From Syngnathus acus (Eukaryota; Chordata; Actinopteri; Syngnathiformes; Syngnathidae), in assembly GCF_901709675.1 (NCBI RefSeq), contig NC_051092.1, positions 2,920,491 through 2,984,490 of the forward strand: a DNA stretch of 64,000 nucleotides, given 5' to 3'. The position numbers and the translations under genes are program-made. The notes under the pieces are model-generated. The model was given only the letters and a program-made list of their open reading frames with translations. It did not search any database and was not told the DNA's origin. This document shows, piece by piece, positions 9,776 through 22,200 of this stretch (within the stretch, counting starts at the first letter, position 1; each line of letters opens with the position of its first letter).

Positions 9776-12000
9776 CTTTATCAAACAGGTTTAACTTTCT
9801 TTATTTTTAGGCCCTGATTGTTGTCTGAGCATATCGGAGAGAGAAAAAAAAAATAGATTAATAATTTGTCAATGGCATCCCAATCGGAAATTGGCTAAAT
9901 TTAATCAGAAGGGAAAATGCTACGATTTTATTTGATTTTATTTTCCACCAAATGTTTTCCACCAAACTGTCCAAGCGTAAAGGTGTTCTATCCAGGTCAA
10001 CAACAATTAACATGTAAAAGTGGTTGGAGAGGCGAGGCATTTTCATGAATTCCATCATGACTGAAACATCCTAAACTCCTCAGCCTCCATTTCAAGTTGG
10101 ATACGCTAACAGGACCAAGGTAGTCATTGAACCTGCCGTGATCTGGTCAGAAATAACCATAATTAGCAAACAATCCACCTCCTTTTAAGCCTCATCCCTG
10201 CCAACCCCGCCATCATTCAAGCGTCAAAGTCTGCCGGTCTGGACTCAGACTTTCTGTCTCATCCATTTCTATCACCCCCCTCCCTCCCGCTTCTCCTCCT
10301 CTCTCTATTGTGCGCGAAAAAGCTATTGTCTGCATCATCTGAAACCCCGCTCGGCGTTATGAAAAACAGGAGTGTACAGGTTTGGAACGCTGAATAGAAA
10401 ATTGTACTTAAGTGGTCTTCTCTTGCCCGCCACCTCTGGCCTCTACCCTCCTCCACATGAGAAGGGGCCGCAGGGGTGGGCTGGCAGGGGACGGCAGCGG
10501 GGCAACGGCGAACTTGAAAGCCGCCCGCGTTTGCAGCACTCTTGAAGAGAAAAAGCAAAAAAAAACAAGCATTTCACACCTGAAGCCTTTCACGCGGGGG
10601 CCTCGAGGCATCCCCTTCAAGGCTTTTAATTGGCTATTGCTTCAGAGCTCGTTCAGAGCGCCCATTATGGCGAGGCGACCGGCGGCCAAGTACGCCGAAT
10701 GAAAAGGGTGCTTCTCCCAGATGGACCCGGTGGCATTAGAAAGTGCCCGATCACTTCTTGCTGTTGACTGGCAGAGCTATTTCACACGGCGCTGTTCCAG
10801 AACTCACTCATAAGGCTTTTCAATATGTTTAAAAAACAAAACAAAAATGGCATTGTCGTGGCGCATTAATGACATCAAGTAAGGCGCACGCGTCGGAACA
10901 AGCTTTACTTTGATACCTTCAACTCGGCCGCTCCTGTTTATAAATGACGGCATGTGAAGAAGCAAGTGAAGGATTTAGTTATTAACACATTAAAACAAAG
11001 CCCGCAGCGTGCCGGCACACTTGAGGCATTTTGATCACTTACAGCCTTTGAAATGAAGACATTTGTGGCTTCTCCCTACATAGATTTCATGCTTTAATCT
11101 TGGCGGAGGCAGGCGAGCCCCGAGGATACGACGTTCCACTTTTTGCTTGGCAGATTTACCTTAAAAGATCGAGTCCACCAGCCTCCCCCCCTTCCCCCCC
11201 CCGCCATCTGCTATCTGAAGTTTCAACCCGCCGCAGCCCCGAGGCAGGGAAGCATCTACTGGCAGCCCTTTTCGAGGGCACCCAGAGTCCCCGTGGATGG
11301 ACGGCCCACAGGGGAACCAGATAAAGTAGGTGTTTAGACGACGACGGCTTTGAGCTAGCTTAGGACTCGTGGGGAATGTGACATGCAAACTAATTATGCC
11401 GCACTGCCAAACGGTTTGAGATTACAAAAATTGCAAAAGTGGAGCTCGGATTTTATCAATCGCTCCACTATTTACTCACAACACGGACTAATATAAAAGT
11501 AGGATATTTTCCCGAGGAGGATGCAACAACGATACTTGATTTTGTTAATAAGGACAACAACAAATGCTTAATTAGCTCATTCACATCTGCCCAAATGCCT
11601 GTCACGCTTTTGGCAGTAGGTACTTAAAAAGAGGTTGGACCACAAATGATCTGCTATATTTGCATTAACACCTCAGCTGGTGGGCGCAGACAGTCCCAGA
11701 AGATACATACCGGGCAAAATCATTAAAAAGGTACAATGCCCCCCCCCCAAAATCACTTGCCTCAACATGAGTCTTAACAGCTTCAACATGGACCGATTTG
11801 TCCGATCTTGTAATAATGAAACAATTCGACATTTGAAACAACTTTGCATTTTGACAATGGAGCCAAGTTGCCCAATTAAATCGAGTTCATTACTCGCATG
11901 TTTTTAATGGCACACTAAACCGCATACTTATATACTGAACATAATGCTTGAGGAATAAAAACGACACTTTTGTGAATAAATCATTTTTAAAATGATATAA
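9776..12000. other. Unique non-coding DNA with pyrimidine-rich patches
   Basis: No gene was seen. A C-rich patch lies around 11185-11205, and a short CpG-rich interval with several 70-96 codon frames in competing registers lies around 10400-10730. None carries a domain. AT-rich DNA follows from about 11900. Confidence 0.5.
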
Positions 12001-12002
12001 AT

Positions 12003-12062
12003 GTAGGGCTCCAACTAAAAGATTTTGAAAATTATTACAAAGGCCCTAAATGATTAATTGAA
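12003..12062. repeat. Decayed 'AGGGCTGCAACTAACGATTA' family copy
   Basis: GTAGGGCTCCAACTAAAAGA, then TTTTGAAAATTATTACAAAG and AATGATTAATTGAAAA follow the order of a frequent fish repeat that begins AGGGCTGCAACTAACGATTA and continues with ATAATCGATTAATC palindromes. Only the first 60 bases are recognisable. Probably the same family as the fragment at 9540-9580. Confidence 0.4.
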
Positions 12063-12569
12063 AAGGCAGAAGAGCGAGCCAGTACCTGCTAAGCTAGCAC
12101 CTAGCCTAGCTTCTTCTATGACACTTATCTGGCTGCATTGTGGCACTCTGCTGCCTCTCATAGGTCAGTCTTAGTACTACACCAAACATCCTCCTGTGTG
12201 TGTGGGTGCACTTAAGTTGCAAACACTGCACAACACAAGTAAATAAAATCTCCACTGTAATACGTAAATCAGCATTTTCAAGTCAACCGCGAAATAAATC
12301 TTCTCCTCCGCTGTCATTGTTCTTTATTACACGACGATTCATTACATATGAATGTGCTTAGCGTGCTTCTGAAAAAACCTCACGTAACGTACTCATAGCT
12401 CATGATGGCTTCGGGGAGCGTGTCAACGGCTCGGATGAGTCGCATTTGTCAACGATGGACTGACAGTGCACAATGAAGCAAGATTAGGAATAACTTTAAG
12501 CATTCTCTCTCACTGTGTGTGTTAAAAGAGAAGGAAGTGATTTTTTGATTTTTTTTAATAAAGGCACTA

Positions 12570-12910
12570 CGGTGGATGTAATCATGGACGCGAGTCTTTT
12601 CGCAGGTAGCATCCGTCAGTGCCACGCTGCAACGCGATAGCAGACGCGGGATAGATCACTGTCGGCGGGCGCTCTTGGCCGAGACCTCATCCTTCACGGG
12701 GGCCAAACCGGTTGCGGTTAGGGAACTGAACTTGGGACAAGGAGGGCCGCGGGTTCAATATCTCCGCCATACACCGAGCCGAGATACTTAACCCGAGCTG
12801 CCGCGCTGAACATTCTGGCTAATAAATAGATGGCATATAAAATGTCAGCGCCGCGCCTGTGGAGAGTCGCGCGGCAATAATAGACCCGAGTATTCCCGGA
12901 CTCGGCATAT
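12570..12910 (+). promoter_or_regulatory. CpG-island-like block with TATAAAA
   Basis: By hand count this interval of about 340 bases holds roughly 33 CpGs, more than expected from its base composition. Most surrounding DNA is AT-rich. A TATAAAA lies at 12836-12842 and a GC/CpG-rich segment follows about 25-35 bases downstream, which is the geometry of a plus-strand core promoter. There is no downstream reading frame worth the name, so if transcribed it would give a non-coding RNA or a first exon. Alternatives are an orphan CpG island, an enhancer, or simple composition drift. Confidence 0.3.
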
Positions 12911-13276
12911 CACAATAAAGCAGACAGACATCACCAGGAGACGGCAAGGGGCATGTTTTCAACGTGCCTGACATATAATACACTCCAATTGGAATTAGTG
13001 CAGACTGGAAGATGTTTAAAAGGCAATAAAAAAATCTAATTCGGTTGTTTTTTTTATTATTATTACTTTTTTCTTTATATTTCCTCTAAAAATAATTAGA
13101 ATTTTAGTCTGGTGGTGAAACCCTTGAGTAAGCTATCGTCTCTTTTTTGTATCTTGACTCGGGTTTCGCTCCAATGTTCACAGAGTAAGAAGGAGAAAAA
13201 AAAATAAAAATCAATAAAGCAACACGACAGTGAGTCTCAAGAGGGTTTCACTTTGGATTAAGAACAGAGCGGCGGT

Positions 13277-13290
13277 GGGGGGGGGGGGGG
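13277..13290. repeat. Poly-G tract (14)
   Basis: Fourteen G after GGCGGT. A possible G-quadruplex former. No GGCGGAGCTAG motif is attached, unlike the poly-G copies at 43.3 and 48.9 kb. Confidence 0.85.
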
Positions 13291-13374
13291 AGAATGCAAT
13301 ACTGGGACGGCATTGACATTATTATCAAAATCCTTATTGATTGCTGATGTGTAAAAATAAAAAAAAGGCAATCT

Positions 13375-13780
13375 TACAGGTAGTAATTGAACGGGAATCC
13401 GCCACGGCGACTGGGAATGACGTGACATTAAGCAGCGGCAGGCGAGGGGGCAGCGGTTTAAGTGATCTGGCGGCCCTCCTGTCAGGATCGATCAGTGTCG
13501 CTGAAATTTAGAGCAACACTCCAAATTGGTCTTAATGGCGTGTTTCATCCTCCCCGCGCCAACGGGGAGCCGGTGGCCTTCATCGCGCCGGGTTCCTTGG
13601 CCTCCCTTTCAATTGGGGCGCGCCACTGATCCCCTGCTCGCTGGGCAAAGGGGGCAGCCCGCAGCATCAAGTGACTCAAATCCCTACTTCTGAGAAGGTG
13701 TGTGAAAAGAGACGAAAAAACAAGCCGTATCCAAGCCATGGCAATTTTATGATGAAGCTCTACTGGAAATTTATCTGGTA
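13375..13780. promoter_or_regulatory. Candidate conserved non-coding block (unverified)
   Basis: Repeat-free DNA between the poly-G at 13.28 kb and the poly-T at 13.81 kb, with CpG-rich segments (GCGCCGGG, GGGGCGCGCC) and evenly spaced unique words. A 79-codon frame on the minus strand (13545-13784) has no domain. Listed only as a place to test for conservation. Confidence 0.18.
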
Positions 13781-13805
13781 ACATGCTGAAGCAAATTGCC
13801 GGATG

Positions 13806-14062
13806 TTTTTTTTTTTTTTTCTCGACTCATTTTACTGTCATTTTTTTTCTTTGTGACACTTTGGTAGCAAAATGTCATTTGCAAAATAATAACAAGTGCC
13901 TCCTTCTATGTTTTCTTACTATCTTGCTGTGTTCCATTTGGAGAGGATCAAGTCACAGCGTTACTTATATTCTCCACAGAAAAGAAGAAAGGCAATTGAG
14001 GTCCCGTCCCCCGTGACCCACCACCCGCAGTTGCACTTGGTTGGGGGATTTTTTTTTTTTTT
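13806..14062. repeat. Poly-T tracts (15 and 14)
   Basis: T15 at 13806-13820 and T14 at 14049-14062. Between them is AT-rich unique DNA. No retroposon body was recognised on either strand. Confidence 0.85.
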
Positions 14063-14139
14063 CCCTTCCCGAGGAGGGTCTACATTTGCTTGGTCCATTT
14101 TAAAGCAGTTTGAGATAAGAATGGGTGCTCGTTAGAAAT

Positions 14140-16180
14140 CTGGAGCCTGCTGAGCATGCAAACACACATTATAATCTGCATTTTTGTTTTTCAAGTGCGT
14201 CAATAATGATACAAGTTACTTGTATTTTTATATATATATTTTTTACATTGGTGAAAAAGATAAATTGTAAATAGAAATGTGATTATTTAAGAACAGCAAA
14301 AAGGTGACATTTAAATAAAAAGCAGCATCTTTGTTGTATCTATGTCAATAGTGGCGAAAATATGGCCCGCTTTCATCTCGAGCATTTTCATACAATTTAA
14401 ATAATTGGTTAAAATACTGACTCGAAGCAAAAAAACTAACATTTTTATTTTGTTTGTTTTTGTATAGCTCTATTATATAAATATATATTCTAATAAAATC
14501 AATTAGATATCAATTAAAAGAGAGGAATAACAATTTCAATATTTAAATGTAATAATGAATAATCATTTCAAAATTCTTTATTTTACTTTACCGACACATT
14601 TCTCCTTTTTCTTTAATATACATGTGTTGGTCTTAAAAATTCAATGTGGGCCCTTTAAGCACATCCCTGCTCAATATGGATGCGGTTTGGAGGACAGCAA
14701 AACCACTCTCGACGCCTTCGACAAATCCGGCAGATATTTTTTTTCTTAAAAAAAAAAAAAGACAATCCAAATTGCTCACGCATTCGCCTCTTATCAACAG
14801 CCCGGCAGCGATTGTGATTCATAGCAGTCATTTAGGTGATAATGCATTCATTGACTACACAGCGGTAAACACGGCCATATCCGGGATATCGGCGCCGTTG
14901 CAACCGTGGCCGCGCTAAACAGAAAAGTGAAGATGGTGTTGATTGATAAATTGACAGGTTAATTTTGGGATGGATAATGAGAGATGCTGGAGAGGTAGAC
15001 CGCTCTACTTTGGATGCAGTGCCATCTGTCTATTACCGACAGAAGCGCAGCAGACTCGCCGTGTCGGTTCAACAAGGTTCTATTCGCCTTTGTTCCTTTG
15101 CATCGCAAAATATGTGGGATAGTTCCAAAAATATTCTATATTTTTCTCTCGCAGGATAATGTATGTGGCTTCTATCTCTGGTGTATAATTAAGAAAGGGA
15201 AATCTTAATTAGGGGCGAATGAAAGAGGAGGTTTAACTGGAGGTGAGGAAAAGGTTTCCTCTACACATTCCCGCCGCTTGTCACCGCAATGTGCCAAGTC
15301 GGCAAAGCAAGCACTTTTAATTAAGTCCGACGACTGTTACTGTACAGTACATCTCCTTTTCGGTGAATCAGCACACATGACCCCGATGCTAATCAAAGGT
15401 CGCCATTTTACTTCCACACCTAACGCCCATTATTTCGATCCTGTCCAAATGCATGTTTTTTTTTTTTTTTTCACCAGCGAGATGTGTAAAGTGTGAGAAT
15501 CAGAAAGAGCCGACAATTAAAAGTGACAAGACCGGGTATAATTGCACTCTGGGAATTTAGAGTATGCTTACAAAAATTTGCTTTTAAATCAAATCTAATA
15601 AAAATGCAAGCTGAATGATGTCTTAACGCAGTGACTGAAGGCAATTAAATTTACATATTGTCGTACTACGGGACTTAAAATGACCCAATTTATTTTCTAT
15701 TCTTTGTAGCGAGGCTTCAAGAGAGCGTTTTTTTTTTCTTTTACGATGTGGCTTGATAGAATTTCCTGGTGAGTCAGTCTCTTTGCTGTCTCCAAGTATG
15801 AAAAAAAAAAGTCTAATCTACCCGGCGACAATTAATCAGAAAAGAGAATTTTAAACAAATGTGCATTGTGTGATTTTAAAGGAGAAAGTATGAATTAATT
15901 TATTTGTATGTAAAAACAAAAAAGATTGAAATGACCATAAAATGGCATAATAATGGATATTTGGTCTTTTGGCAGCAAAGCAAAAACAGCTAATGATAAA
16001 AATCAATACAACCGTGGCAGACGACAACACTGTCGCCATGGGTGTAAAACAGGGAAGAAAAAAAAAATCTGATTAAAAAATATATTGGATTTATATATAC
16101 ACACACACACATCTAAAGACTAATCCAAGTTAGTTATGTGTCTATTATATGTGCAGATTTTTTTTTGTGTGTGCAGGGAA
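14140..16180. other. AT-rich non-coding DNA with homopolymers
   Basis: No gene was seen. Contains AT-rich DNA (14200-14560), a T-rich then A-rich junction around 14738-14760, T16 at 15456-15471, and a short (AC)n at about 16099-16111. A repeat-poor stretch at 14760-15200 has ordinary composition. Confidence 0.5.
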
Positions 16181-16500
16181 GCAGCATCATTCAGTCGGAT
16201 GTCTTGATGATGTGCATTGAAATCATTGAATCCAATCAAAGCGCATTAAGCAGCCAAATTGAGTATGAAAAGGCTCGAGCGTTTGACGACGCGGCCGGCG
16301 GCGGCGTGTATGGCAACAATGCTCCCTCCGCCGCCGTTTTCATCAGGGGTGCATTTTGTCGCGCATTGTTGGAGCGCGGCTATGACGGGAAGAAGCTCGG
16401 CTTTTAGTGTTATTGTGGCCGAGTAAATACCCGTTGATTAGCAAAAAGCCCGCGGTGGCACCAAATGAGTTGCCGCCCTCCTTCTCGTTTGTTCCGCCGT
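16180..16500. promoter_or_regulatory. Candidate conserved non-coding block (unverified)
   Basis: Unique DNA with CATTGAAATCATTGAATCC and CATTAAGCAGCC, passing into a CpG-rich half (GACGACGCGGCCGGCGGCGG near 16285-16305). An 89-codon plus-strand frame (16138-16407) stays open across it but begins inside low-complexity T-rich DNA and ends in alanine/glycine-rich composition, so it is not called as a gene. Confidence 0.22.
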
Positions 16501-16749
16501 CGTCCTGAACTCTGACAGACCGAAAAGAAGAGGTGCAGAGGACAACTCTTGTGGCGGAGGGGGGGATCCGCCTTGCTGTTTCTAAAGCACCCAGCAGCTT
16601 GATCCCGTGTCACTCCGAGGGCAAGGCTGGCCTCTGCCTTCATTTGCCTTTGAAATCCAAACGTTTAATTGTGGTCAGTGGAAAACGGGGGTTCAATCGA
16701 ATGAATGGTTGAAGCGTATGAGCGAAGGAGGGCGGGGCCTACTCATGAG

Positions 16750-18600
16750 CGTCAGCCTGTAAAATGAGTGAGGGGGAAAAAAAAAAAAATTAGAAAATCA
16801 AAAGGGAATAATGAAATTAGGGACGGCATGGCGGGAGAACTTGAAGCGCTGACCCCGATCGTCCACGGTGAAATGCGAGAGATTAGCAAACGTTTCATGC
16901 TAATTTCCATGGAGATTTCTGTCATTTTGCAAAAATGAGTCCTTCCCGCTTTGATTTGTCCACATTGGGCGTCACTCCTCCTCCTGCCAGCATTGTCGGG
17001 GTGGTCCGCTTTATCACGCCTCGTGGGCCCTTGATGGCCCCTCGCGGCGGCCTGCCCGTCGTGAGATTACTGAAGCGATTTTGACGTCTCTATCAGCCAC
17101 CGCCGTGCCCCCCCAACCAGCTTCTCTTCTGCCCACCCACCAGCCAACTCTCCCAGATCCGTCAGATGATGGCTTCATTGGTTCGCGCGGCACCCTGCAA
17201 ACTCGTACCATCCTATCCCTCCCACCCCCACAGACTGTAGACTGTTTCACCTCTTGCTATCCCTCAGCCTCCTCTCCCTGGGCTTCATCCTGGTTTGTGC
17301 TTCTGCCTGCCACATCAAAGGAGAACCCGGGGGTCACGGAGCCACAGGCATGGAATATAAATGCAGCCAACTGTGTGGCAGTATGGGAAATCAATCCTCT
17401 AAAGATAGCCCCATACTCTTCATGAACCCATCTCTGATACATATAGAAACACGTACGGGGGGCCCCCTTTGAGTATTGTGCGGTGACGTTTGTTTGTTTT
17501 GCCTTTGTCTTCAACTTTCCTCGTCAACTTCAGCATGACAGTATATCGGCCGAAGAGCGTGAAGGGGGTACCGTGGAATCGTTATAGCAAAAATGTTTGG
17601 GGGTTACAAATTCTTAGGATGATTAAGAGCAGTTCTTAACAATCGGAAGATCCATATATGGAAAATAGATGTTGTATTGAATTTTCGTATAGCTTAGTGA
17701 TATACAATTATTATATTCAAATTAAATTAAAAAATATATTTCTCATTCGTTTTCAAAGCTGTAGAAAAAGTGGGAAACATTTTGTTTTAGTTTGGCATCT
17801 CTTCCTGAATACTCTGTCTTCTTGGAACTTAAAATAAAGTTTTATACATATTTTTTGTAGCAATAATTTGTACACGATATAAATTGGATAGAAATAAAGG
17901 GAGAATTTTGAGTTTTGTGACTAACATTATTTCTCATTCTGTCAAAACCCCAAAAAGTTTTTGCATTGTACTCCCTCAACACATTTCATAATTAGCGCAA
18001 TAAAATACAAATAATTATTACATTTTTGTTCGGATCTCAACAAATTTGCCAATGAGTACTAAACGTGTGAGTCCATGCAGTGAAATGGAAGAAAAAAAAA
18101 ACACAGCGGCACAAGTATGTAAATAACATCTGTTGGAGGTCTGTTTCTCGCCTGCATAAACCGGGAGGGCATTCTTCATGAAACGAGTCATGTGGATTTA
18201 ACTTGGTGTTTGACACCTGTGATACAGTTGAACTGACAAGCAAATGTCGTTGTTGGGGGGGGGAGACGTGGCAGACAGATCCTCAAATTGTATCATCCTT
18301 CAGGAATGAACAGGGAAAAAACGCTCCACGGTCGGTGGATTAGGTCTTTGCCTCGCTGAGGTTTGAGGGCTGTAGATAAACGTTCTGTCGGAGGATGTCA
18401 TCGTCCACATTAGTGATGGAGATGCCACGCCGGCTGCGGCGTTTGACTGACACGGTGTTTTGTGCAGCTTGACAGCGGCCTGTGAATGCTAACTCCCCTT
18501 GGCGGGGTCTCCTGGCCTGGTGAAGCCAAAGCGCGGCAACACCTCGTGGTGCCGAGGCGCTACACTTTGACATTCTGAAGAGATGACGCATGTCGGCCTT
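16750..18600. other. Non-coding stretch with a GC-rich half and an AT-rich half
   Basis: 16.8-17.5 kb is moderately GC-rich and unique. 17.6-18.1 kb is AT-rich and featureless. At 17248-17345 a leader-like hydrophobic frame followed by four Gly-X-Y triplets is noted among the findings but lacks an ATG. A G-run (about nine) lies at 18256-18264. Confidence 0.5.
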
Positions 18601-18636
18601 ACCTCGGGGGAATAATTGACTAAGAGAGGTTGCAAA

Positions 18637-18985
18637 AGTTACTTACACGCTGTACTTAAGAAATTTAGATACTTGAGTGGTAAAAGTAGGAGAGCTGATT
18701 CAACACTTGCATGTTTGTAAATGTAAAAAAAAAAAAAAAAGGTTTGGACTCTGGAATGTATTTACTGTTGGGTACAAAATGAAAAATTTATTTGTCAATT
18801 ATATAGAACACCCTTGGCAATCTTTCATTATTTTACATTCTGTAGTGCTCGTACAAAGATGAAAAAGCTAGCTAGCTAGCTCACATAGACAAAATTGATG
18901 CTAGCAACTAGCTCCTGTAGCTTAGCTAACATTCTGATTTGAGTAGCCAAAAATAAAAAGAAGTCAACTATACTGGCTAAAAGTA
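18637..18985. repeat. Probable decayed 'TACTTAAGTAAAAGTA' repeat
   Basis: GTTACTTACACGCTGTACTT, AAGAAATTTAGATACTTGAG and TGGTAAAAGTAGG resemble a widespread fish repeat rich in 'GTACTTAAGTAAAAGTACAGATACT'. The downstream AAAAGTAGGAAGTACC near 18978-18993 fits the same theme. An A16 tract (18725-18740) and (GCTA)n (18867-18881) interrupt it. Boundaries are guesses. Confidence 0.35.
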
Positions 18986-19009
18986 GGAAGTACCAACTCC
19001 AGGTATCGG

Positions 19010-19268
19010 TATTCGTGCCGCGACTAGTCGTTTACGATCAGGAAGTAGAAATTAGAAAAATATATAATTGCTATTAATTTCATTTAATTTTAAAGACAAT
19101 TATTATCTTGGGATATATAGTCGGTTTTTAATATCTGTCATTGATTATTTGGGGAACATCTTATCCATCAAAAGTATTAATGGTATCGGTACTTAGTATC
19201 AGTATCGCTGACAACTCGAGAATTGAGTACTTGTACTGATGTCAGTCTGGTGGTATCAAACAACCCTA
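19010..19268. repeat. Decayed 'GTATCGGTATCG' interspersed repeat
   Basis: It opens with CCAGGTATCGGTATTCGTG. Its far end reads GGTATCGGTACTTAGTATCA, GTATCGCTGACAACTCGAGA, ATTGAGTACTTGTACTGATG and GTGGTATCAAACAACCCTA. This closely follows a common fish repeat ending 'GAGTACTTGTACTGAT...GTGGTATCGAACATCCCTA'. Many substitutions make it an old copy. The transposon class is unknown to me. No target duplication is visible. Confidence 0.55.
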
Positions 19269-19269
19269 T

Positions 19270-22200
19270 TCAAAAATAAATATTCAAGTCCAGCTACCAA
19301 AGATCAACACTAATGGAGTATTTGCCCTTCATTACTTTTCACCGCAGAAGATTATTTTAACCTTTAGTCAGTGAGATGACCGTCCCGGTCAGCTTTAACC
19401 ATCAAACGTACACGTTTAACACAAAACAACAACCTTCGACGTGTAAAACAACACAAGCAGGAAGGAAGGGGCTTTAAGAATCACTCTGTGGAAACCGCAA
19501 GCAGACAGGCATCATCTTCAAGTGTCTCTACCACAAAAAGGCTTCACTCACCACAAGAAAGGAAGATGTGTGTGTTCAGCACAAGCCTAATGCACTTACG
19601 GTCGGCCGCAGCGCGTCTACGCTACGACCGCACAATGGGCGCGATATGGTTTTTTCCATGCTTTCAGAAAGTGGATGCAAGAGTTTCCCGCTCGCTCGGA
19701 GTATTCCCGTCAAAACTGTGTTTGCTTGCTTCGGACTATAACGAGTTTTTGGACCACAGGACAGTAAAATGATGAGCGGGAAAAATAAGTGCAAAGTTAC
19801 TACTAGGAGGAAGAAAATTTGAAAAGTCAATGTAAAAAATTCCGAACAAAGCTAATGTGTTTCTCGAAACGACGATTGAAAAAATATAAATGAATAACTG
19901 AATAAATAAATAAATTAAAAAATCTAAAACTAAGAGAAGGAAACAAGGTGCAATGTTACTAGTTTTTTGGTCTCACTACAGGTTATACGTACATATTTTT
20001 ATTTTAACAAGTAAATCTCAAAATTCATCAAAATGAATGTGTTTCTCTAAATATTTGTCTTATACTCATTAGATCATATCATCAAATGTTTTACTGGGCC
20101 AAAAAAACTTGACTGTTAAGGAATATAAACAATACCGATCAATCGCAATGAAAAAAATGCAAAGTTACGAAGGGGGAAAATAAACTAGCAATGTTAAAAC
20201 TTGTCACTGTTTAACAACAAAGAAAATACTGTACTATGTATTTTTTTTTTTGTTCTTTTAAAAAGACTTGTATTCTTACTCACATAAAACTCTAAATGTC
20301 AAATGTGACTCAATTTGATGTTTAGTATACAAAGCAGAACAATCCCAAACTAGCTGTACATAAGATGATTTCATTTTTATCTTCCAACTGCTTTTTGGAG
20401 CATGGAGAACCCAAGTGCCTGCAGCCCTTAAAAAAAAAAAAAAAAACATGGCAATGGACGTGCTGTGGAGTTGCTGTGTAGGCTCGAGGGCTGGACAGTG
20501 TACCCCCCCACCACCGCCACCCCATTGCCCTGCCCATTGATCTTTCCCGTAACTACAGCTCCCCACAGAAACCCGGCGCAATCTACGCAGGGGAGTGCTC
20601 CCAGGCACCCCCCACTTCAAAGGTGCATATTTACTCTTAGAAAATTTAGAGAAAGTGCAGCTGTGGATGCATCCTGCAACCTCGATCAATGATAGGGCTG
20701 CTCCTCCTGACCCTCCCCCCTGCTGGCTAATAAAGTGCTTCTTAGGCTCGGTGGTTTCTCGGCCAGCCTTATGGGCTTGGTTCAAACTAGCACTTAGGTT
20801 GGTTTCCATTGTCTGCCTCCTTTTAATTGATTTTCTTTTTTTTTAAACTTGTGGTTGCTCAGCAAAGTTGCAGAATTTCTGCTATTTAAATTCGCTTTAT
20901 TGTCCGAAGCTTGACTCGGTGCTGGTCCCGAGCAGGGTCAGGCAGGGCAGAACAATGTTCAAACTTTTATTGGGGCTGGGAAAATTATGGAAAAAAATAG
21001 TAACCTTGACTATTTTGCTTGAAGACATGAATAAACACAATTATTCATTGAGTTCATAACTTGGTATTTATTCGACCGTTTGACACATTAATCGTGTCTC
21101 TTTCATAAATGATGTTTTTCTGATCCTGAGAAGCCAACATTGAAATCATCATTAAATGGAAAGAAGCTTTTGAATAAATGGAGAGAAAAGATTCGAGGAA
21201 ATAAGCGCTCTGAGCAAGGACATTTGAAAAAGGCTAATCCAAAATAATTGTTCTAAAACTTGTCATGAGTAGTTTGAACACTGTTTAAATATTGTTTTTT
21301 ATTTCCATACCAATTTTAATTGAAAAATGTTTTTTTTTAAAAACTATGGCGTGATTCAATAGTGCAAGTGTCTTTTTAATTAGCATCAGCATTAGGGTGT
21401 TACGCAAAAATATTCTAAAAATTCTGACTATGTGATTAAACTTGGATAATTGGACATATTGTAATTAACAAAAAGTAAATAAAACTGGACTGAAAAACTA
21501 TTTGCATGCACATGAAATTACATTCTTATTGCTTCCATGAAACAAACTTTACAAAAATACCAGTTCATAATTGACTGTTTCTGAATACAGAAAACTACAT
21601 TTTTTTTTTATCTTTGAATGGCGATAATTTATTTCAAATACTTTATTTGACATAATTTATCTTAGCTCATTCTTTTAAAAAAAACACAGTAGCTAAAATG
21701 CTGGTAATTAAGCAGAGCGATCTTTCTACTCGGCAGTAATTACAAAAATAAATGTCAACAGTGATTTTTTTTTCTTTCATTTAAATGTCTGCAAAGCGTC
21801 CCAGAGGGATATTAAAGAAATGAAAAACTCAAAAAAGTCAGTTTTTTGGGATTGCAAATTTTTCTAACAGGCTTTTAAAATTAACAATAAACTGAAAAAA
21901 AAAAACAAGCGTGGTCTAATCATTTGCGTGCTAATTGCTATTGCAAAAACTTAAGTCTTATCCGAGTGAGCCAACATAGCTCCGAAACTATGTGTGGGGT
22001 AAACTGGAATATCCAGTCATCCTAACTTGTTTGGACTTCTCCCGCTGACCCTCCCAGACATCTTTTTTCACATCGTAGTCCAAGTCCCACTCGTCGCTCG
22101 GCTAACACGTCGACAGCACTTTGTTAGTAGCTATCATCTTGTAGTGAGCAGACACCGGGAGGGGAGCGAGGGATGTGGTAATCATCTCTATCTCTGGCTC

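Noticed and set aside
12668-12765. tRNA-like motifs (CTCTTGGCCGAGACC and GGGTTCAATATCTCC)
   Set aside because: They resemble A and B boxes of a Leu/Ser-type tRNA, but spacing, acceptor stem and anticodon arm do not close. The region is simply CpG-rich.
20276-20809. 177-codon minus-strand frame
   Set aside because: It crosses the A17 tract (phenylalanine run) and glycine runs from simple sequence. No domain.
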